From Bagarius yarrelli (lineage: Eukaryota; Chordata; Actinopteri; Siluriformes; Sisoridae): DNA of 64,000 nucleotides. Position numbers and translations under genes: made by a program. The notes under the pieces were generated by a model. That model worked only from the letters and a program-made list of their open reading frames with translations, searched no databases and was not told the origin of the DNA. This document shows, one piece after another, positions 11,959 through 22,547 of the stretch (its first letter is position 1; every line of letters begins with the position of its first letter). The stretch lies in NCBI GenBank assembly GCA_005784505.1, contig VCAZ01000014.1, positions 1,009,748-1,073,747 of the forward strand. Direction: 5' to 3'.

Positions 11959-13135
11959 GCTTACATTTCCATATATGGTATGAAGGACACGCCCACTCAA
12001 AGATGCGTACTAATTTAGTGTCTTTGTTTCATTATATCCTTAATAACATACTTACATTTCCATATATGGTATAAGGGCACGCACACTGAAAGATGCTACT
12101 AATCTTTAATTATAGTATTAAGGACACGCCCACTCAAAGATGCATACTAATGTTGTGTCCTTTGTATCATTATATCCTTAATAACAGGCTAATATTTCCA
12201 CATATGGTATTAAAACACACCCATTCAGACATGCTACTAATGTTGTGTCCTTTGTATCATTATATCCTTAATAACAGGCTAATATTTCCACATATGGTAT
12301 TAAGGACATGGCTACTCAAAGATGCTACTAATTTTGTGTCCTTTGTGTAATTATATCCTTAAAAACTTGCTAACATTTCCATATATGGTATTAAGGACAG
12401 GCCCACCTAAAGATGCTACTAAATTATGTCCTTTGTGTCATTATATCTTTAATTATACGCTTACATTTCCATATATGATATTAAGAACAGACCCACTCAA
12501 AGACTTCCTAATTTTGTGACCTTTGGTGTCATTATATCCTTGATATCACGCTAACATTTCTATATAAGGTATTGAGGACACCCCCACTCAAAGACGCTAC
12601 TAATTTTGTGTCCTTTGTGTCAATATATCCTTAATAACACGCTAACATTTCCATATATGGTATTAACAACACGCCCACTGAAAGATGCTACTAATTTTGT
12701 GTCCTTTGAGTAATTACATCCTTAATGACATTCTTACATTTCCATATATGGTATTATTGACACGCCCACTCAAAAACACTACTCATTTTTTGTCCATTGT
12801 CATTAAACCCTAATGATACGCTTACATTTCCATATATGTTATTAAGGACACTCCCCCTCAAAGATGCTACTAATTTCGTGTCCTTTGTGTAATTAGGTTA
12901 TTAATGACACACTTACATTTTCATATATTCTATTAAGGACATGCCCACTCAAAGACAATACTAATTTCGTGTCCTTTGTGTGATTACATCCTTAATGGCA
13001 TGCTTACATTTCCATATATAGTATTAAGGACACGCCCACTCAAAGATGCTACTAATTTTGTGTCATTTGTGTAATTAAATCCTTAAAGACATGCTAACAT
13101 CTCCATATATGGTATTAAAGACACGCCCACCCAGA
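11959..13135 (+). repeat. 91-bp satellite with CArG-box-like motif in each unit
   Basis: About 13 units of 90-91 bp. The segment TTACATTTCCATATATGG recurs at 11961, 12052, 12190, 12280, 12371, 12461, 12552, 12643, 12734, 12822, 12913, 13004 and 13095. One compressed unit lies near 12052-12190. Units share GGACACGCCCACTCAAAGA and TTTGTGTCCTTTGTG. Six units keep a perfect CC(A/T)6GG decamer, at 11969, 12060, 12379, 12651, 12742 and 13103; the others carry variants. Units differ by substitutions, which suggests an old array. Confidence 0.95.
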
Positions 13136-14154
13136 GCTGCTCTTATTTCAGTTAATAGCTTTAACAACAAGATACAGTATTTCAAATAAGAACTTGAAAA
13201 GTACATTAATGTAAATTCTACATTTATATAAGATACAATATAATAAATTACACCCATAATGTGGTTTGTTTACGACACAATTTGATTTTCTGCGTCTTCA
13301 AGGTCTCCGCTACGACTACAGCCCGTTTTCATGTTCCTCCGGCGGTAATGATGTAAATTTCAAAGCACACAGGAAAAACAAACGTAGAGGTTTATGAGTA
13401 AACTCATTCGGGTTGATAATGTGACTCTACAAACTGTTTACCGGAGACGACAGAGGGAGCGAGAGACTGCATCGCACTACCCTCGAGTCTGTTCCATCCA
13501 GTGTTTGGACATCAATTTGTTTATCTGGAGAAAAAGATGCGGAGACTAATGACAGGAATCTGCTGCTAGAGGCGGGAAGTGGAGACAGAATTGGCTGCGT
13601 TCTTACGACTGAAACACAAATAATAGATTTCTCTCATTTGTGTAAAGAGAGTATTTCCATAGAGACGGCCCTGAGGGAGAAGCAAAGACGAGGACGAGAG
13701 GATAGTGAAAGAGGAAAGGGTGTCTTAAGCCTGTTATTATGAGTAAAAGAAAGAGAAAAAGAGAGAGGGAAAGACTCGTGTGCGGTAGAGAGTTTGCTAA
13801 AGTGTCATTAAAAGACTTTAATTCCCTAACATACATCACACTTTTATTCGACAACCATCAGAAAGTATTTTCTACTTTGCTTTTTGGACATTTTTTTGCT
13901 TTAATGTCTTGAATTAAAAATTGATTCCAATATTATTTAATATCAGAGTAAATAATAATAAAAATAAGCACTGTATTTGTTCTAGTTTCATTTACAAGAA
14001 GTTTAAACATGAACATCTTCCCAATAGGTCCGAACTCCAGTCCTAGAAATATTTGATTTACTGTATAACGTGCTGTTAGAATGTTATGGCTACCAACAGA
14101 ACCTAATCAGAACCTGATCAGTGTTTGAAAACATAATAGATCAGAATTAAATGA
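13136..14154. other. single-copy sequence
   Basis: No tandem repeat and no recognised transposon. Open frames at 13075-13257 and 13603-13854 show no domain; the second is Leu/Ser-rich because of a purine-rich complement. Confidence 0.4.
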
Positions 14155-14670
14155 AATACCTGACACTGTTGACCACAACACCCTTTTAAATAGATTAGAA
14201 AACTTTGTTGGCATCAGTGGAATTGCACTAGCGTGGTTTGAATCGTAGTTATCTGACCGCCATCATCTTGTAGCAGTGAATAAGGTATTATTCAAGTGCA
14301 ATAGGGAGTCCCTCAAGGCTCAGTCCTAGGACCGTTACTTTTCACACTTTACACACGGTGTTAGCTTTTACTGCTATGCTGATGATACTCAGCTCTATAT
14401 TTCTTCGCAGCCAGGTGAATCTTACCAATTTGAAAAACTAACTGGATGCATAATTGATAAAAAAAAAACATTTCTTATTGATAATTATCGGACTTAAAGT
14501 CCTCGCATGTTGTAATCTAGATCACTGTCCAACACTTGCTGACTGCACTGTCAATCCTACGTCATCAGTTAGGAACTTAGGTGTGCTTTTTGTTAGCAAT
14601 ATTTCCCTCCAGGGCTAGCATTTGTGGAACTGCATTTTACCATCTAAAAAATATATGTAAAAATATGCAT
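14155..14670 (+). mobile_element. L2/CR1-like LINE, reverse transcriptase relic
   Basis: Conceptual translation in shifted frames gives the ordered reverse transcriptase motifs of a non-LTR element: DTVDHNTLL from 14162, then WFES followed by a stop and LSDRHHLVAV, then GVPQGSVLGPLLFTLYT at 14305-14355, the catalytic YADDTQLY at 14375-14398, and SSVRNLGVLF near 14560. The frame is broken by a stop in the LSDR segment and by frameshifts, so it is a dead fragment, truncated at both ends. The motif order and LSDR/YADDTQLY wording resemble fish L2-type elements of the CR1/L2 group; the exact family is not certain. Confidence 0.9.
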
Positions 14671-15534
14671 TCATGACCTCAACCAGGAAGTACGACCATA
14701 TTAACCTGAACTAAGTCTGTAACAGAAGCTCCGCCCAGTGACTTTATCAGTTTCCTTTTTTTTTGAGACCAGCAAGGTTTTGGGGTCGATTTGGAGCCGA
14801 AGCACTTTTTTTTCTGGGAAAAAACGGCACCAGCTCCAGGGGAAAAGAGGTAATAGAAACCTTGTTGAGAAACCTCATTTCCACCATCAGGACTTGCGGT
14901 GTTGTTCTTTGTCATCATTAACCCACTTCTCATGAGTGCAGGTCCGGATAGCAATTTAAATTATCTGGCACAGACAAAGATTTGACTTTTGAAAGCAAGG
15001 TTTTTTTTTCTTAATGACCAAAAAAAACAGGAACTTAATCATATATCAGCTAGTTAAAAGAAGAAAAGTCGAATAATTTATCCGTTAAACCTACCGGTGC
15101 TCCAGAGTCCGTGTCTCTGTCTAAGAGCCAGAAACTGAAACCAAAAGGGTAGCGCAATATCCTTATTCTATAGTAAATAGAGGAAAGTCAAACACTCAGA
15201 TCAAGCCTACAATATGCTCCTGTTGCACTGTTTTCACACTTTTATAAATCTGCACATATTGCATTAAATGCAGTTGCAACAAAAAACACTAAAAACCCCT
15301 CGTATTATTTTTACACATGTTCTCACACGGACATTTAATTTCCATTTGCTGTACATGCAACTTTACTGTGGTCTACTTATTATTGTATCTTTTTATTATC
15401 ACATTCTATTTATTTTATAAAGTGAACAGAGGTGCAAAAGAATGACAGCACAGCATATACAAAAATACTAAGATCCACTTTGGTGGAATTGGTCTTAGGG
15501 ACAGTTTGCATATTGCGTCTTTTGGCCATGGGAA
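14671..15534. other. sequence of unknown class
   Basis: 14680-14960 holds a moderately GC-rich stretch with T-runs and overlapping open frames of 91 and 65 codons on opposite strands. Its character suggests an old repeat, but I could not assign it. 14970-15530 is ordinary AT-rich sequence. Confidence 0.35.
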
Positions 15535-15665
15535 GTAGGAAGTGGGAAGTGGTTAAGGTGTTGGATTGGTAGGTGAACGATTGGGGGTTTGATTCCCAGC
15601 ACCACTATGTTGCCACTGTTGGGCCCCTGAGCAAGGCCCTTAACCCTCGATTGCTGAGACGCACT
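15535..15665 (+). mobile_element. tRNA-derived SINE, family A, + strand
   Basis: The tRNA-like head has a TTAAGGTGTTGGA segment (A-box area) and GGGGGTTTGATTCCCAGC (B-box area), followed by the family body TGTTGGGCCCCTGAGCAAGG and CCCTTAACCCT. The 3' end, normally ATAAATGTAAGTCGCTCTG and GTCTGCCAAATG, is missing, so the copy is 3'-truncated. Confidence 0.88.
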
Positions 15666-15716
15666 CATTTTATCTTAACTTTACAGAATGTGCTTTGAAA
15701 AGTAAGATAAATTTGA

Positions 15717-15845
15717 CCTTGTGGTGCAACAGTAGCGCAACTGAATTCAGATCAGAAGGTTGCGTGTTCAGATCAGGTCTGGGTCATAAAGTTGATCCTA
15801 AGAAATTTCCCCAATGTGGGACGAATAGTGTTATGTCGTATTTTA
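15717..15845 (+). mobile_element. tRNA-derived SINE-like repeat, second type, + strand
   Basis: A tRNA-like head with GTAGCGCAACTGA and GGTTGCGTGTTCAGATCA (a B-box-like block), then a short body TTTCCCCAATGTGGGACGAA. It differs from family A. It directly follows the family A copy on the same strand. Family assignment is by resemblance only. Confidence 0.65.
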
Positions 15846-15929
15846 TTTTAAATGACATGGCGAGCCAAGGCGCAATATATGAACAGCCTTTGAATGGTTT
15901 CAATGTATGAATGAATCCATCTTTCTGCG

Positions 15930-16870
15930 TTCCTGCTTTCTATGACTCGAACCTTTCCCATGATGGGGTTTGCGTCGTTAATCAAATATTTGGCTGTTGT
16001 TAGCTTCCTATTTTAAATAAAATATAAATAATACATACTAATAACTAAATGAATCCGGTTTCTTTCGCTAATGCTCGACCGCTTCTCCGGAGCATCTCTG
16101 ACGTTCGCTTAAAGCCGGCTTAAGTGCCAGAACTGAGGGGTTTTGTCTAATTAACTCCTCATCTAGTTGTCATTAGACGCCTGCTAGACGTCGCAATTAG
16201 GATAATCAGGCTTAAACGTTACAGATACAGAATATTGCTATGATGGTAATGCAAATGAGAAACGCCGAACATGCTTATCGCATGGAGACACTGCTGCTGC
16301 TGCTGCTGTTGCCTTTCGCTCGTGTGTCAAACTCTTATACATTAGCAAATGTTCACAGGAAGGTCATCATTTTAGTGCAAATAACAAATTTAGGTCTTTA
16401 GAAAAGGGTACTGAAAGGTCAGCGTGGGCTAAAGATCAGACTTTCGCCTCCTCGAACAATAAAACCGGGTTAATTAGCGCTGCTTTTCTTTTTCTCCGCG
16501 TGACACATTAGATATAGACGACGCTACAAGCGTCCATCTGCGTCATGCTAGTCTATTTTAAGCGTGCTGTATTCCGCTCGCCGCTTCAGCCGGATTATTT
16601 ATAATTGCCTCCATGTGCATTTACTGCAGATAGATCGTCGGGCCGCAGCTATTAGTTTAGAATACACGAGACATTTCTCACAGTTACTCAACTCGTAATA
16701 GTGTTTGCGTGACGTCTCGGTGCTCCGGAGAGAATAGAGAGCGCCTCGAGTGAGCCATGTGACAATATAATACCAATATGATGATAGATGACATCACTTC
16801 GGGACTTCCACCATCGAGAGCTGATCGATTAGGTTGTGTCGATTAGCTCGATTGTTTCCATGGTAACAAT
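15930..16870. other. high-complexity single-copy region, candidate regulatory DNA
   Basis: About 0.9 kb without transposons or tandem repeats inside a repeat-saturated window. It holds homeodomain-type cores (TCTAATTAACTCC near 16147, GCAATTAGGATAATC near 16193), an octamer ATGCAAAT near 16249, and a (CTG)6 run at 16291-16308. A 39-codon frame from 16282 begins METLLLLLLLPFARVS but ends at 16401 and has no supporting context. Regulatory function is inference from sequence character alone. Confidence 0.3.
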
Positions 16871-17172
16871 TCATTCTTCCTGTAGTGGACGAGAAGCTTG
16901 AAGAAATCTAAATTCAGTTATTTTTCTAATGTATAACAAATTAAAATGTGTGAATATCAATACAGTTTTCGATAAGTTTAAAATAAAACATTTATGGAAG
17001 GAGCCTCCAGTTTATCTGTAGAAATCTGGAAACGATGTTTTTAATCCAAGATTTATGTCTGCTAAATTAATAAATATTTCAATATAGAGAAAATATTAGA
17101 TATAATGGTAGAAGAAGAACAGAGCAGATTATGGGTGCAGTTTCCGTCACCACCAAGCTGCCATTGTCGGAG

Positions 17173-17559
17173 CCCTCTCTCTCTCTCTATCTCTGTCTAT
17201 CACTCTCTATCTTTCCTTCTCTCTTTCTCTCTCACTCTATTTCTCTCTCTCTCTGTCTATCTCTCTTTTTCTCTGCCTATCTCTCTCTATCTCCCCCTCT
17301 CTCTATCTCTCTCGCTCTATTTCTCTCTCTCTCTATCTCTATACTTAACCTGTCTCTCGCTCTTTCTATCTCTTACTGTCTTTCTTTCTGTCTATCACTA
17401 TCGCTCCCTCTCTTTTTCTCTCTCTATTTATATCTTTATCTCTCTATTGCAATCTGTTTCTATGTCTATTTCTATCTCTCTCTCTCTTTCTTTCTCTCTT
17501 TCTACACACACTCTCTGTCTGTCTATCTCTCTCTGTCTTTCTGTCTCTGTCTCTCTCTT
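17173..17559 (+). repeat. polypyrimidine (TC/TATC)n tract
   Basis: 387 bp of almost pure pyrimidine made of CTCT, TATC, TGTC and TTTC units. Two overlapping Ser/Leu-rich open frames of 158 and 147 codons are translations of it. Confidence 0.96.
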
Positions 17560-18829
17560 ACGCTTAAATGCTGAATATTAAAGCGGCCTCTATTGACCGA
17601 TGATTCGTTATTTACATTAACGTCCTGATTACTCGACATGGCCCTAACCTGAGGGCACAATAAAGCTCGCTATCAGTCCACCGGTGGGAATGGAATGTGG
17701 GAATGGAATGTAAACGACTGCGAATGAACGCTACACGTCTCTCTCTGTTCGCTCTAATATCATGGCTGGAAGGCGAAGAGAAGCAAATCCATCGTAATAA
17801 TCCAAAAAGGATGGAGCCTACGGAAGAAGAGATCGAATTTATATACCTCCTGCTGCGATGTTTGACCCTTTGTTTCTAAGACATTGGGGTTGTTTTAGAA
17901 GAACAGAGACATGAGCAGTAGTTTGTCCCCACCCTGTGGCGAAGAGCCATATTTTATCCTCGTTACGGCATAAAGAAAAGAAGATCTGCCCCCGTCTCCG
18001 AAGACTCGTTCTTTCATGACTTAAGATTTATCGAAGTAGCCGAAGCGAATATTTCACACGGGATAATAATAGTCCACTCTACGTGTCTCAGCATTAAGAG
18101 CGATCCCTGAAGTAGGTGGCTCTTTTACCGCTCTGGCTAATCAATCAAACGCACACGGGGAGGTGGAAACCTGCTCAGAGACCGACTTTCATAGCCATTA
18201 CACCCACAAATCATCAATCAGACGTCCTTTTACTCGGCTCTTTCCTCAAGCGTTCGTACGAGACGGAAAATTCACCGTCTTGGGGGGAAAAGAAGCTTGG
18301 TGTCAAGAGAATCCATCATGTTTGCATGTCGCTGAGGCGAGCAGGTGCCTGGCTAATAAATGCTACAAAGCGTCAGACATATGAGACTCCATAAAGAAAA
18401 TTCGATTTGGCGCTGGTGAAAATATTCCAAAGTGCTGTTGAAGTAAACCAGAGCCGACAAATACAATCTCGAGCCACGTTTCATTACTTAGGAGATCAAA
18501 ACAACAACAGAGAAAGACGAGCCATGTGGATTTTACCGTAGCGTCGTTCGCTAGCAAAGTGAAGCAACATATGAGACTCAATACATTTTACCAAATGAAT
18601 TCAGGAGTGCGGAAAGGTCAGATGGGTTCTAGACCTGGTCTAGAAGACAGTGAGAGATGGGGTTAACACTGAAATCTAATCAAGGGAAAGAATCTTATTA
18701 TAGATCGGTCAAAGTTGAAATCATTAATGTGATATCACATGTGAGTGTGTAGGCTGTTATGGTGAAGAATATTATGAGGATACAATCCTAAATTATGCAG
18801 ATCCGACACCAGGACTAAGAGGCTCAAAC
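17560..18829. other. single-copy region, candidate regulatory DNA
   Basis: High-complexity sequence with moderate GC and no recognised repeat. Overlapping short open frames at 17697-17879 and 18116-18394 show no domain, no splice context and no codon pattern that I trust. Two ATCAATCA octamers lie at 18140 and 18213. Confidence 0.35.
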
Positions 18830-19135
18830 CCTGTCCCAGCAGGACAATGTCCCTGTCCACAAATCCCCTGATCTCTTTCATGTCCTGTACAGAGTCCTGA
18901 TTCTGACTCAACCCCTTTAAACTGAACCCCTTTAGGATGAACTGGAACCCCTACTGAACCCCAGACCTCCAAATCTCAACATTAGTGTCTGATCTCACTC
19001 ATACTATTGGAACTGAATGATCAAATCCACACAGTCACATGACCCAATCTATTGAAAAGACTTTCCAGATGATCTTAATTCCTTATGGTTGTGATGGGCA
19101 GGTGTTCCAATACTTCGAACCATAGAGAGTATATA
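18830..19135 (+). mobile_element. Tc1/mariner-type transposase relic with 3' end
   Basis: Translation of 18835 onward gives QQDNVPVHKS, the Asp-containing catalytic block of Tc1/mariner transposases. Degenerate downstream sequence follows (GATGAACTGGAACCCCTACT and GGAACTGAATGATCAAATCC), ending in GTGATGGGCAGGTGTTCCAA and a decayed terminal sequence near 19120-19135. Stops and indels destroy the frame. A second shorter relic of the same family lies at 38022-38195. Confidence 0.78.
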
Positions 19136-19483
19136 GAACCCCCAGGTTTTGTACTCGGCCAGTAGAACAATTTTGCGTGAACATTTTGAATTGACTTTGA
19201 GTAAAACAAGAATTGAAAGTAAAACATATGTAATGATTTAGTGAAATGGGGTGCCATTAATTTTTGGGGTTGTATCATTATGGCCCCATTTACACCTCAC
19301 GTACCAAGTGACCCAATTTTATAATATCGGAACTATAAGATCACAAGTTGTTTGGTACTTATTTATTTAACAAAGACTTAATAATATTTTATATCATTAT
19401 ATTACACTTTTTAACTTCTATTATTTAATTAAATATTAAAGTTAGACCTCTTTATTTATATTCATGAAGTGGCTCAAAAGCTC

Positions 19484-19665
19484 ATAGTGGCGGCTTAAGA
19501 GTTAAGGTGTTGGACTGATACCAGAAAGACCAAGGTTTGATTTCCAGTACCACCAATCCACCCCTGCTGGGCCCCTGAACAAGGCCAATTGCTCAGTTGT
19601 ATAAATAGAAGATAAATGTAAGTCGCTCTGAATAAGAACGTCTGCCAAATGCTGTAAAAGTAAAA
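19484..19665 (+). mobile_element. tRNA-derived SINE, family A, + strand
   Basis: Head GTTAAGGTGTTGGACTGAT and B-box-like AAGGTTTGATTTCCAG, body CTGCTGGGCCCCTGAACAAG, with an internal deletion in the CCCTTAACC segment. The 3' part is complete (ATAAATGTAAGTCGCTCTGA, GTCTGCCAAATGCTG). A near full-length copy. Confidence 0.92.
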
Positions 19666-19669
19666 TGGA

Positions 19670-20165
19670 TCAAAATTGTCCTAAAATTAAAACAATCTCG
19701 GTTTTTGTCTCAGGACAACTTTGATGGACTTTATTGATCCACTTTAAATGTTGGTTACTGTACAAGTTGTTGTGTTTTGCTGTAAGGAGGTAAAATGACA
19801 GTATTGAGAGTATAAATAAAAAAGATAGTTAAGTTTAGTATTGTTGTAAACAAAAGTAAAACAATAAATAAATAAATATCAGTTCTGCATATCGGTTATC
19901 GCTTACATACAAATAATCGGTATCGGTTCTAAAAAATGGATATCGGTCGATCTCTACATATAAAACCTTCTCTTGGTTTGAAATTGTGGTCCATCTTTTA
20001 TTATTTCTAAAACAAAAACATGTCTAAACCGAATATCTAATGAAAAAACCCTCTTTAAACAGATTAAATATAAAACACTGCATGTTACAGCTGTTGGTTT
20101 CACAAGCGAGTCTCGATAAATAAGCTGTTCTGGTGTTCTTTTTCTACCTAAAAGTGCAAACACAT
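19670..20165. other. AT-rich single-copy sequence
   Basis: No tandem array beyond a short (AATA)n near 19866. Three ATCGGTTAT/ATCGGT motifs near 19893-19945 resemble short tandem remnants. No gene is supported. Confidence 0.4.
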
Positions 20166-20305
20166 TAATGTTTCTGAGAATGAAAGTTGTGTTTGGAAAG
20201 AAATACACTCCAGGGCAGAGAGTAAATTAGTAAAAGCTTGTTTACATACAATATGAAGCAATTTATCAGCCTGAGTAATGAGACGCTTTCCTGCAACTAT
20301 GACTA
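20166..20305 (+). repeat. dispersed repeat of unknown class, copy 1
   Basis: About 135 bp closely matching 21840-21976 in the same orientation. Shared blocks are GAAAGTTGTGTTTG, AAAGCTTGTTTACATA, AAGCAATTTATCAGCC and GTAATGAGACGCTTTCCTGC. Flanking sequences differ, so it is a dispersed element and not a tandem duplication. I do not recognise the family. Confidence 0.75.
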
Positions 20306-20512
20306 AGTTTGTTAAAAATACCAGAAAGAATTTTTTTTTATTATTATTTAAAGAATATGCAGATCTAAAATATGGAATAGATTTTCATTTTATTTTAGAT
20401 TACTGGGGCATAATCACATTTTTTAACAGTTTTTCTTAATATTAAAATTTTGGAAAGAAAAAACAGAGACATCAAGAATTATTTCAGTTAATATATCTTC
20501 TATCTTAAACAT

Positions 20513-20532
20513 TTATATATATATATATATGT

Positions 20533-20571
<39 letters not shown>
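20513..20571 (+). repeat. (TA)n microsatellite
   Basis: TA runs at 20513-20530 and 20536-20571, interrupted by GTGGTT. Confidence 0.96.
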
Positions 20572-20577
<6 letters not shown>

Positions 20578-20619
20578 TTTTTTTTTAATGTGGTTCCAGT
20601 AAGAACCACATATTAAAAT

Positions 20620-20944
20620 AGTGGGACAAATTCCCTCCTGAGACGTGTGTAACCTGGTGGACAGCCTCTGACCAAGAAAAACGTCTGATCATCTGTAACT
20701 GACAACTGAAGTCTTTTATCACCAAGTTCAAGGCGAAAGGATATAAATATAAATATATATTTTCCTCTTTAAAATGCAAATTAATTAATAAAGTTTTTCG
20801 AAATGTCTTTTCTGGATTTTTTTTTCTTTTTCCTTGTCTCACTGTTAGAATTAACCTAAAGTTAAATTTATAGACTGATTATTTCTTTGTCATATAGCAA
20901 AAGTACAAAATGAGCAGGGGATCAAATTATTCTTCCTCACTGTA
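20620..20944 (+). mobile_element. Tc1-like transposon, 3' end fragment
   Basis: 20620-20700 corresponds to the decayed transposase C-terminus (a GGGACAAATTCCCTCCTGAG segment and AAACGTCTGATC). TTAAAATGCAAATTAATT follows, and then the terminal inverted repeat, ending GAGCAGGGGATCAAATTATT and CCTCACTGTA at 20944. The terminus is the reverse complement of the 5' terminus of the fragment at 22062. The 5' part of the element is absent. Confidence 0.88.
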
Positions 20945-21105
20945 AACTTTGCCGAATTATAAGGATACCAAATTAGAAAATAAGGCATTTTTTTCAGTTT
21001 GGTACTGTAATCATTGCTTTAAAAAACGAAATAAAACAATAAATAAATATGGATTTTGTACAGTGTGTCAGTTTTTGCTTACATTAACAAGGAAGAGATA
21101 AGCGT

Positions 21106-21128
21106 GGGGGTGGGGGGGGTGGGGGGGG
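21106..21128 (+). repeat. G-run with G-quadruplex potential
   Basis: Three G-runs (5, 8 and 8 G) separated by single T. The motif AACAAGGAAGAAATAAG-like sequence occurs on both sides, near 21087 and 21143, so the G-run lies between short direct repeats. Confidence 0.8.
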
Positions 21129-21156
21129 TAGCCAACACACCAACAAGGAAGAAATA

Positions 21157-21335
21157 AGTGGGGGAAGTGGTAGCGCAGTGATTAAAGTGTTGGACTACCA
21201 ACTTAAAGACCCGGGTTTGATTCCCAGCACCACCAACCCACCACCGCTGGGCTCAAGGGCAAGGCCCTTAACTCCTAATTGCTCAGTTGTGTAACAGGAA
21301 ATAATGTAAGTCGCTCTGAATAAGGAAATCTGTAT
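21157..21335 (+). mobile_element. tRNA-derived SINE, family A, + strand
   Basis: Head GGTAGCGCAGTGATTAAAGT and B-box CGGGTTTGATTCCCAGC, body GCAAGGCCCTTAACTCC, tail AATGTAAGTCGCTCTGAATA. The very 3' end is altered. Nearly full length. Confidence 0.92.
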
Positions 21336-21409
21336 CGGTTCTAAAACATCTATATCGATCGATCTTTAATTAATACTGCTCTAAATTCGGCACAAGACCA
21401 CAAGTTCAG

Positions 21410-21760
21410 TATGTGGTAATAATTAGCGCTACGCATATACACTCCCATGTGGTTACAGGATTTGGGGTGGCAGTTTGTCAGGTCCGTCTCTCAGGGCCGA
21501 CGTTAATACAGCAGGCGACGCTAAGCCCTTTAAAGCTCTAAGCAGCTTAGAAAGTTATCAAGGAGGAAATAAACTTTTCCAGCTCTTCGCACTTTAAAAG
21601 AGTTTGATTTACAATTCATGGCGCTTCAGAACGCTGCAACTTCAATTTCCAGTGCTTAGACTGATCTGAGCCGTGCTGTCATCGAAAGCTGGGGATGATT
21701 TTCCTCCTCATCTTTATAAGAAGAAAAATCTGACACGGGAAAATCTGACAGATTCTAAAA
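21410..21760. other. high-complexity single-copy stretch
   Basis: GC-richer than its surroundings, no repeat and no convincing ORF. It could be a conserved noncoding element, but nothing in the sequence alone proves it. Confidence 0.3.
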
Positions 21761-21839
21761 CGCAGCATTTTTTGCTTTAACCTGATGTTTAGTTTTGTAT
21801 TCATCCCAAAAATAGAATAAACAGATTAATATTCTATTT

Positions 21840-21976
21840 ACACTGTAAGTCAGAGAAAGAAAGTTGTGTTTGTAAATAAATACACCCCAGGACAGAGACT
21901 GAAGTACTGAAAGCTTGTTTACATAAAATATAAAGCAATTTATCAGCCGCAGTAATGAGACGCTTTCCTGCATCAA
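21840..21976 (+). repeat. dispersed repeat of unknown class, copy 2
   Basis: Second copy of the repeat at 20166-20305, same orientation, offset about 1,667 bp, with the same ordered blocks and similar length. Confidence 0.75.
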
Positions 21977-22061
21977 TTGGTTCACAGAAATTGGTGGTCT
22001 TTTGCTTTGATATGTGGGTCCAGTATCCATAACAAAGTGTCAAACTGAGCCAACCTAAAAT

Positions 22062-22340
22062 ACAGTGAGGAAAAAATATATTTGATCCCCTGCTGATTTT
22101 GTACGTTTGCCCACAGACACAGAAATGATGAGTCTGTAATTTTAATGGTGGTTTATTCTAACAGTAAGAAACAGAATAACAACAAAAAAAAATTCTGGCT
22201 CCCAGGTGTCTTTTCCTCAGCTTGTTACCTGTATAAAGGACACCTGTCCACAGAAGCAATCAATCAGCCCAGAACTACACAGGCGGATCTTTTCAATGAT
22301 CTCAAGGCAGCTGGGACCAAAGTCATCCTAAAAACAGAAC
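22062..22340 (+). mobile_element. Tc1-like transposon, 5' end, internally deleted
   Basis: Starts with the terminal repeat ACAGTGAGGAAAAAATATAT and TTTGATCCCCTGCTGATTTT, then the 5' untranslated part (CCAGGTGTCTTTT, CCTGTATAAAGGACACCTG). It then jumps into the transposase helix-turn-helix region: the frame reads INQPRTTQADLFNDLKAAGT. The start codon region and first DNA-binding helix are missing, so this is a deleted copy, truncated 3' near 22340. Same family as 20620-20944. Confidence 0.9.
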
Positions 22341-22547
22341 CTGGTCATTAGTTTCGTTTGATTTTCCTGACAGAGCCATAGGGAAGAATTCGAATAGACA
22401 ATCGTATGAAGAGGATAACTGGCCAGGATGGAGCGAATGCAAAACTTCATATTGATTCTGATTTGATGTATTGAACATGACAGGTAAATCTGCTGTGTCT
22501 CATCAAATGTATTAGGATTCAGTTTTTCTCCATTGTTCCACTGGGGC

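Noticed and set aside
18140..18220. Two ATCAATCA octamers as PBX/HOX sites
   Set aside because: The same octamer also occurs within the Tc1-like fragment near 22258 and in ordinary sequence near 57978, so it is not specific.
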